Of a stretch of 10,110 bases of DNA, positions 6,527 to 10,110 are shown one piece after another. The notes beneath the pieces are model-generated. The model was not told the DNA's origin. It saw nothing but the letters and a program-made list of their open reading frames with translations, and did no database searches. How positions within the stretch are numbered: position 1 is the first letter of the stretch; every line of letters begins with the position of its first letter. The position numbers were made by a program, and so were the translations under genes. Where the stretch lies: NCBI GenBank assembly GCA_017999075.1, contig JAGOBX010000089.1, forward strand, positions 1 to 10,110, given 5' to 3'. The DNA comes from Candidatus Babelota bacterium (lineage in GTDB: Bacteria; JAGOBX01).

Positions 6527-8796
6527 TTTAATTTATCCTGTTTAATAATAAAATTTATGACACTTTTATCCAAATCAACAGCAGATAGATACTGTTTAAA
6601 TATTTTTTCCGCATTTTTTTTATCTTCAAGTTCCGCATAAATTTTATACAGCAAACAATAATGCGGAATTTCATAACCTTCTGCAGGTTTATTGTTCAGC
6701 AATAATTTGACTGCAAGACTTTTTTTATTAATCGAATTTAAATATTTAGAATAAAAATATACTGCTTTCAGCGTCAAATTATGAGATTGAGCATTGTTTA
6801 TCATTTTTACCAAAAACTGCTCGCATAATTCAGGAGAAATTTTATATGCTGTAATAAATTTATTATATAAACAAAAAACATTGTCAGAACTTATTGATTT
6901 GAGTTCATATTCAGCTCTGAAATATTTTTTTGTGTTGATTAACGAATCAATTTTTTTTAATTTCTTATAAATTGATAAATCTATTCCGTCATCAGAATCA
7001 GCCATATTTTTCAATTGAAATGCGGCAGAATCAGCATAATTCAATTTCCCATAAATTTCAGACAACAGGAGTCTTGATTTATTTACGTATTCAGAATTAA
7101 ATTTGGCGGGTTTTGAAAGGATTGAATTCAAATAACCTGCAGCATTGTCATATTTCTCGTTCATAAAAAAATCAACGGCTTTATAATAAATCAGTATCTC
7201 GTTTTTTTTATCTCCGGATAAATTAATATCATCAAGAATTTTAACAAGTTCTCCATATTTTCCCTTATTAAAATATTTTCCTGTCAGCAGATATAAATCA
7301 AACGGTCTCAATTCATTTACAAAATCTCTATGATTTTTATATTCTTCCAATTTTATTTTATTAAAACATTCAGCAATATAATCATAATATTTTTCGTCTC
7401 CAATACTATTTTTATTCCGTTTAACATCATTGAGAGCAATTTCCAGTTTCCCCGACAGAATATTCGATAAAACAGATAATTCTATTGCTCCTGAAATCAG
7501 ATCTCCCGCACCGCCGGCTACAGTTATTTTTCCCAAATCAGATGCGCACAAAGAATAATTCCCGTTTATAAACCAGAAAAGGCCGCTTAACAAATTAACT
7601 TTCCTGAAATTATCATTTTCGAAATATTTTTCCGAATACTCATTTTTAAAAATCATAAACTCATTCAAATTATTTTTTCTGAATAATACCGACATTTTTT
7701 TATATTCAAGATATTCTCTGTCAGGAAACCTGTTTTTTTCCAGCTCTTCAATAAAAGAAAGAGATTTATCATATTTCTTCGACCCTATATACACATCAAT
7801 CAAAATCTTCTGAGCAGTAACTTTCAATGAAGTTTCAGGATATTGTTTAAAAAATCTTATTATCTCCTGTTCGGCAGAATCATATTTCTGAGTAAAATAA
7901 TATGATATCGCAACTGCAAGTTTAAGTTCCGGATAAAAATTGAATTCATCAAAATCTTTCAATTTTCCTATTGCCTGTATAGCCTCGTCAAACTTTAATT
8001 GCTGAATAAAAATAAGTGACTGGAGGTATTTTCTTAAAAACAAAAGTTTTTCAGAAGTTGTCCTTACTTTTTTATTCAATTCAAAAACCGCTTCATCGTA
8101 GTATTTCAAATTGAATAACGATAATGCTTTTTTATAACTTAAATACGGATCATCTTCATTTTTATATCCTGAACTGTTGTAAAAATCAAGGGCAGTTTTA
8201 AATTTGTTCTGATTAAAATAAATTTCACCATAAATCAAGTTAAGCGAATTTTTTCTTTCTTCGGAATTTATACGTGTTTTCAAACCGTTTAGAATTTCAA
8301 CAGCTTTAGTATAATCGGTTTTTTTATAATAAATCAGCGCCCTGTTATAATCCAGGTACCAGTCATCAGTTATCGAACTAAACTCTTTTTTTATTTTTGC
8401 AAGCAATTCTACAAGTTCGTCATATCTGTCAAAAGCAAGTAAAATAGAAGCTTTGAAAAAATGCGCTGACAGTTCATACTGTTTATCCGGAGTTCCTGAA
8501 TATATCAGACCATCAATTTCATTTTCAGCCGAATTATAGTCTTTTACATTTATATAACACTCTGCAAGAAGCAAATTTATTCTGTATTTAAGCCAAGGTT
8601 CTATGTAATTGGATTTTTTATAAAAATTGATTTCTTTTATGCATTCCGAATATTTTTCATTTTCAAAATAAATTAAAGACTGGACAATTGAGCCCTTGTT
8701 ATCAGCAAAAATACTAACATTCAAAAATAAAAACATTATCATAAAAAATAATGCTTTTATTTTACATAATTTTATTCTGATATGTTTATCTGTCAT
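6523..8796 (-). CDS. Exported TPR-repeat protein
   Basis: This 757-residue protein is almost all helical repeats. An N-terminal signal peptide is visible: basic residues 4-14, hydrophobic core about 15-28, and S-I-F-A before a likely cleavage after residue 31. No lipobox Cys is present, so it is probably periplasmic and soluble. TPR-like units with the small/aromatic spacing of the fold are recognisable around 39-70, 110-140, 147-175, 187-206, 219-242, 290-320, 326-350, 535-560 and 576-598, with more degenerate helices between. The 310-350 stretch resembles the repeats of outer-membrane assembly and Tol-associated TPR proteins, but this alone does not identify it. It probably acts as a scaffold for protein-protein contacts. 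It follows the TonB-type gene by 20 bases and overlaps the nuclease gene. No good Shine-Dalgarno is seen before the ATG at 8796. The TPR assignment is sure; the role is unknown. Confidence 0.85.
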   Translation of the reverse strand: MTDKHIRIKLCKIKALFFMIMFLFLNVSIFADNKGSIVQSLIYFENEKYSECIKEINFYKKSNYIEPWLKYRINLLLAECYINVKDYNSAENEIDGLIYSGTPDKQYELSAHFFKASILLAFDRYDELVELLAKIKKEFSSITDDWYLDYNRALIYYKKTDYTKAVEILNGLKTRINSEERKNSLNLIYGEIYFNQNKFKTALDFYNSSGYKNEDDPYLSYKKALSLFNLKYYDEAVFELNKKVRTTSEKLLFLRKYLQSLIFIQQLKFDEAIQAIGKLKDFDEFNFYPELKLAVAISYYFTQKYDSAEQEIIRFFKQYPETSLKVTAQKILIDVYIGSKKYDKSLSFIEELEKNRFPDREYLEYKKMSVLFRKNNLNEFMIFKNEYSEKYFENDNFRKVNLLSGLFWFINGNYSLCASDLGKITVAGGAGDLISGAIELSVLSNILSGKLEIALNDVKRNKNSIGDEKYYDYIAECFNKIKLEEYKNHRDFVNELRPFDLYLLTGKYFNKGKYGELVKILDDINLSGDKKNEILIYYKAVDFFMNEKYDNAAGYLNSILSKPAKFNSEYVNKSRLLLSEIYGKLNYADSAAFQLKNMADSDDGIDLSIYKKLKKIDSLINTKKYFRAEYELKSISSDNVFCLYNKFITAYKISPELCEQFLVKMINNAQSHNLTLKAVYFYSKYLNSINKKSLAVKLLLNNKPAEGYEIPHYCLLYKIYAELEDKKNAEKIFKQYLSAVDLDKSVINFIIKQDKLK

Positions 8797-8816
8797 AATA
8801 GTTTATTTATCTAACT

Positions 8817-9326
8817 TCAATTTATTTCATATTTAATTTTAACAGGAACATTTTCAAATCCTTGTTCTGATTCTTCAAATTTCCAATTTTTTACGGATTT
8901 AATCAAATAATCATCGAGTTCATACAATCCTGAACTTTTAATTATTTCTATATTATTGACAATTCCTTTATTATTTATTTCAAGTTTCAAATCAATATCG
9001 TATTTTTTTTCATCATCAAGCCATTCAGGGCAGTCCGGAAGAGGAAAATAAATCATTTTACGAGATAAGTTTTCTTTTATAAAAAAAGTTTTTCCGGTGG
9101 GTTTGGAAATTTTAGGAGTTACTTTAACTATATCTATATCTTTTTCTTCAATAACAGGTACAGTATCTTTTAATTCATTTTTTATTTCGATGTTTTTATC
9201 TGATAAAGGAGTTACCTCCATTTGCAATTGATTTTTTTTTTGAGGACAAAATAATAAAAGAAATACCAATAATAAGCATATTATCAGTAATATGGTAATA
9301 ATAATATTCTTGGTTTTATGCTCCAT
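8817..9326 (-). CDS. TonB C-terminal-domain protein (energy-transducer-like)
   Basis: This 169-residue protein is anchored in the inner membrane by one helix (about 8-27, with a short basic N-terminus) and has a periplasmic linker (about 30-90) and a C-terminal TonB-type domain (about 92-169). The domain shows the family pattern: P-x-C-P-x-W (97-102), L-x-I-N-x-K-G-x-V (115-123), the I-x-x-S-S-G segment near 128-133, L-D (137-138), and the V-K-x-W-x-F motif (145-150). Classical TonB has a long Pro-rich linker; this one is short, only modestly Pro-containing, and more Lys/Glu/Asp-rich. No exbB/exbD is in the window, so it may be an orphan or structural TonB-like protein rather than a receptor energiser. 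It lies between the response regulator (20-base gap) and the TPR gene (20-base gap), within one probable operon. Confidence 0.8.
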   Translation of the reverse strand: MEHKTKNIIITILLIICLLLVFLLLFCPQKKNQLQMEVTPLSDKNIEIKNELKDTVPVIEEKDIDIVKVTPKISKPTGKTFFIKENLSRKMIYFPLPDCPEWLDDEKKYDIDLKLEINNKGIVNNIEIIKSSGLYELDDYLIKSVKNWKFEESEQGFENVPVKIKYEIN

Positions 9327-9346
9327 TTAATAAACCATAAACCGGG

Positions 9347-9949
9347 TTAAATAATATTTAATATCCGTTTTATCATATCGCTGAGTTCTTTAATTTTTAT
9401 AGGCTTAGAAACATATGAATCTGCCCCTGTCGCATATATTTTTTCAATATCTGAAAGTTTATTTAATCCGGTTAACGCTATAATCGGAATTTTTTTGGTG
9501 GATTCGTAGTTTTTAAAATATTTTATAGTTTCAAAACCGTCCATTTCAGGCATTACCATATCAAGTAAAATTAAATCGGGTTTAAAATCTACAGCTTTTG
9601 TGCCTGCCTCAATACCATTTTTAGCGGTTTCCACTCTATAACCCATCGCTTTTAAATTAATTGATAAAGTGTCTAATATATCAGCATCGTCATCAACGCA
9701 TAAAATACGCTTTTTAATATCTTCCCCCATATTCTTCATAAGCATATTATTTTTACGGACAAATTCTTCAAGGTCAACCAGCCGAATCTTATACTGACCT
9801 CCTACTGTCTGAAATGCTTTTAATTCATGCTGCTGAATCCAATTGCGTATAGTTCTTGCGGAAACAAAACATTTTTTCGCCGCTGCCTGCGATGAAATAA
9901 CAACATCTTCTTTTTTCAAATTATCATTGCTTTCATTATTATTTTTCAT
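9347..9949 (-). CDS. Response regulator with N-terminal excisionase/MerR-type HTH
   Basis: This 200-residue cytoplasmic regulator has its DNA-binding domain first. Residues about 16-67 match the excisionase-type helix-turn-helix: A-A-A-K-K-C-x-V-S-A-R-T-I-R-N-W-I, then L-K-A-F-x-T-V-G-G-Q-Y-K-I and D-L-E-E-F. Residues about 79-200 form a CheY-like receiver: acidic D86-D88, phospho-acceptor Asp 130 in L-L-D-M-V-M-P-E-M-D-G, Thr 160, and Lys 182 in S-K-P. All receiver key residues are present, so it should be phosphorylatable. Most DNA-binding response regulators carry the receiver first, so this order is reversed, though such proteins are known. No histidine kinase is in the window. The ATG at 9949 has AAGGTG 5 bases upstream. 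It is the first visible gene of the four-gene run; its promoter region is interrupted by the glycosyltransferase fragment. Confidence 0.9.
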   Translation of the reverse strand: MKNNNESNDNLKKEDVVISSQAAAKKCFVSARTIRNWIQQHELKAFQTVGGQYKIRLVDLEEFVRKNNMLMKNMGEDIKKRILCVDDDADILDTLSINLKAMGYRVETAKNGIEAGTKAVDFKPDLILLDMVMPEMDGFETIKYFKNYESTKKIPIIALTGLNKLSDIEKIYATGADSYVSKPIKIKELSDMIKRILNII

Positions 9950-9954
9950 ACAAA

Positions 9955-9960
9955 CACCTT
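9955..9960 (-). promoter_or_regulatory. Shine-Dalgarno of the response regulator
   Basis: AAGGTG on the minus strand lies 5 bases before the ATG at 9949. It fixes the start codon and shows that native sequence extends at least to 9960, which limits where the junction with the glycosyltransferase fragment can be. Confidence 0.6.
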
Positions 9961-9983
9961 TTTTCTTATATTTCCTTTTTTTC

Positions 9984-10110
9984 CACGATATAATAAATTT
10001 ATATTATGACAGTCACATATCTATTCAAGTGTCCAAACATGAAGGTTTAGGATTAGGATTTTATGAAGCATTAGCAACAGGCACTCCAGTAATATCATTA
10101 AATACTCAAC
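9984..10110 (+). CDS. Glycosyltransferase family 4-like fragment, no 5' end, runs off the right edge
   Basis: This is the only plus-strand coding signal in the window. Reading in the frame where codons begin at 9984, about 42 residues fit the nucleotide-sugar-binding part of a GT4 (GT-B fold) glycosyltransferase: L-Y-Y-D-S-H-I-S-I-x-x-S, then H-E-G-L-G-L-G-F-Y-E-A-L-A-T-G-T-P-V-I-S. The Glu of E-G-L-G-L-G and the later E-A pair are the usual E-x7-E donor-binding residues. In complete enzymes this lies about two thirds along the protein, so some 200 or more upstream residues are missing. The frame runs open further upstream but only through T-rich sequence belonging to the response regulator leader; a GTG at 10029 is the only possible start and lies inside the motif. 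This is either a broken gene remnant or a misjoined assembly end. The product would act in surface polysaccharide or glycolipid synthesis. Confidence 0.72.

Noticed and set aside
8817-9326. Complete TonB-ExbB-ExbD energising system
   Set aside because: Neither ExbB-like nor ExbD-like proteins, nor a TonB-dependent receptor, is encoded in the window.
9981-10028. Promoter for the response regulator operon (TTGAAT, 16-base spacer, TAATAT on the minus strand)
   Set aside because: Both hexamers lie inside the glycosyltransferase coding fragment and match consensus only moderately; A/T-rich sequence gives many such hits.
10006-10050. Plus-strand ATG ORF at 10006 as the true start of a right-edge gene
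   Set aside because: It stops after 14 codons and is out of frame with the strong glycosyltransferase motifs.

Overview
The window is about 70% A+T. Every complete gene reads on the minus strand. A TonB-type envelope protein and a signal-peptide TPR protein indicate a Gram-negative cell plan, and an iron-sulfur-rich PreT-PreA-type enzyme would fit an anaerobe. The sequence alone does not let me name a phylum. No CRISPR array, insertion sequence, rRNA or tRNA is visible.

Layout, in minus-strand transcription order from high to low coordinates. (1) 9949 to 4691 is a tight four-gene run: a response regulator with an N-terminal excisionase-type helix-turn-helix, a TonB-C-domain protein, a 757-residue TPR protein with a signal peptide, and a 611-residue RecB-family nuclease whose ATG overlaps the TPR stop codon. 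The nuclease appears to be a tandem duplication: an inactive first PD-(D/E)XK-like half and an intact second half, each with the four cysteines of an AddB/Cas4-type Fe-S cluster. (2) 4617 to 2110 is a single gene with its own candidate promoter, followed by a 19-bp-stem hairpin. It encodes a natural PreT-PreA fusion laid out like eukaryotic dihydropyrimidine dehydrogenase, with one uracil-contact residue changed. (3) 1891 to 1282 is a pair of small unrecognised genes (a coiled-coil protein and a single-TM basic protein) closed by a clear intrinsic terminator. (4) 1205 to the left edge holds a Trm112-like gene, atpI and the start of atpB, the front of an F1Fo ATP synthase operon. No promoter is evident between the terminator and the Trm112-like gene, so readthrough may feed the atp genes.

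At the right edge, about 127 bases on the plus strand encode an internal piece of a GT4-type glycosyltransferase with no start codon. It lies head to head against the response regulator and occupies the place where that operon's promoter should be. A rearrangement or a chimeric assembly end is likely.

The most unusual items are the duplicated Fe-S nuclease together with its operon partners, and the glycosyltransferase junction. Everything else is recognisable housekeeping or metabolism with smaller oddities.
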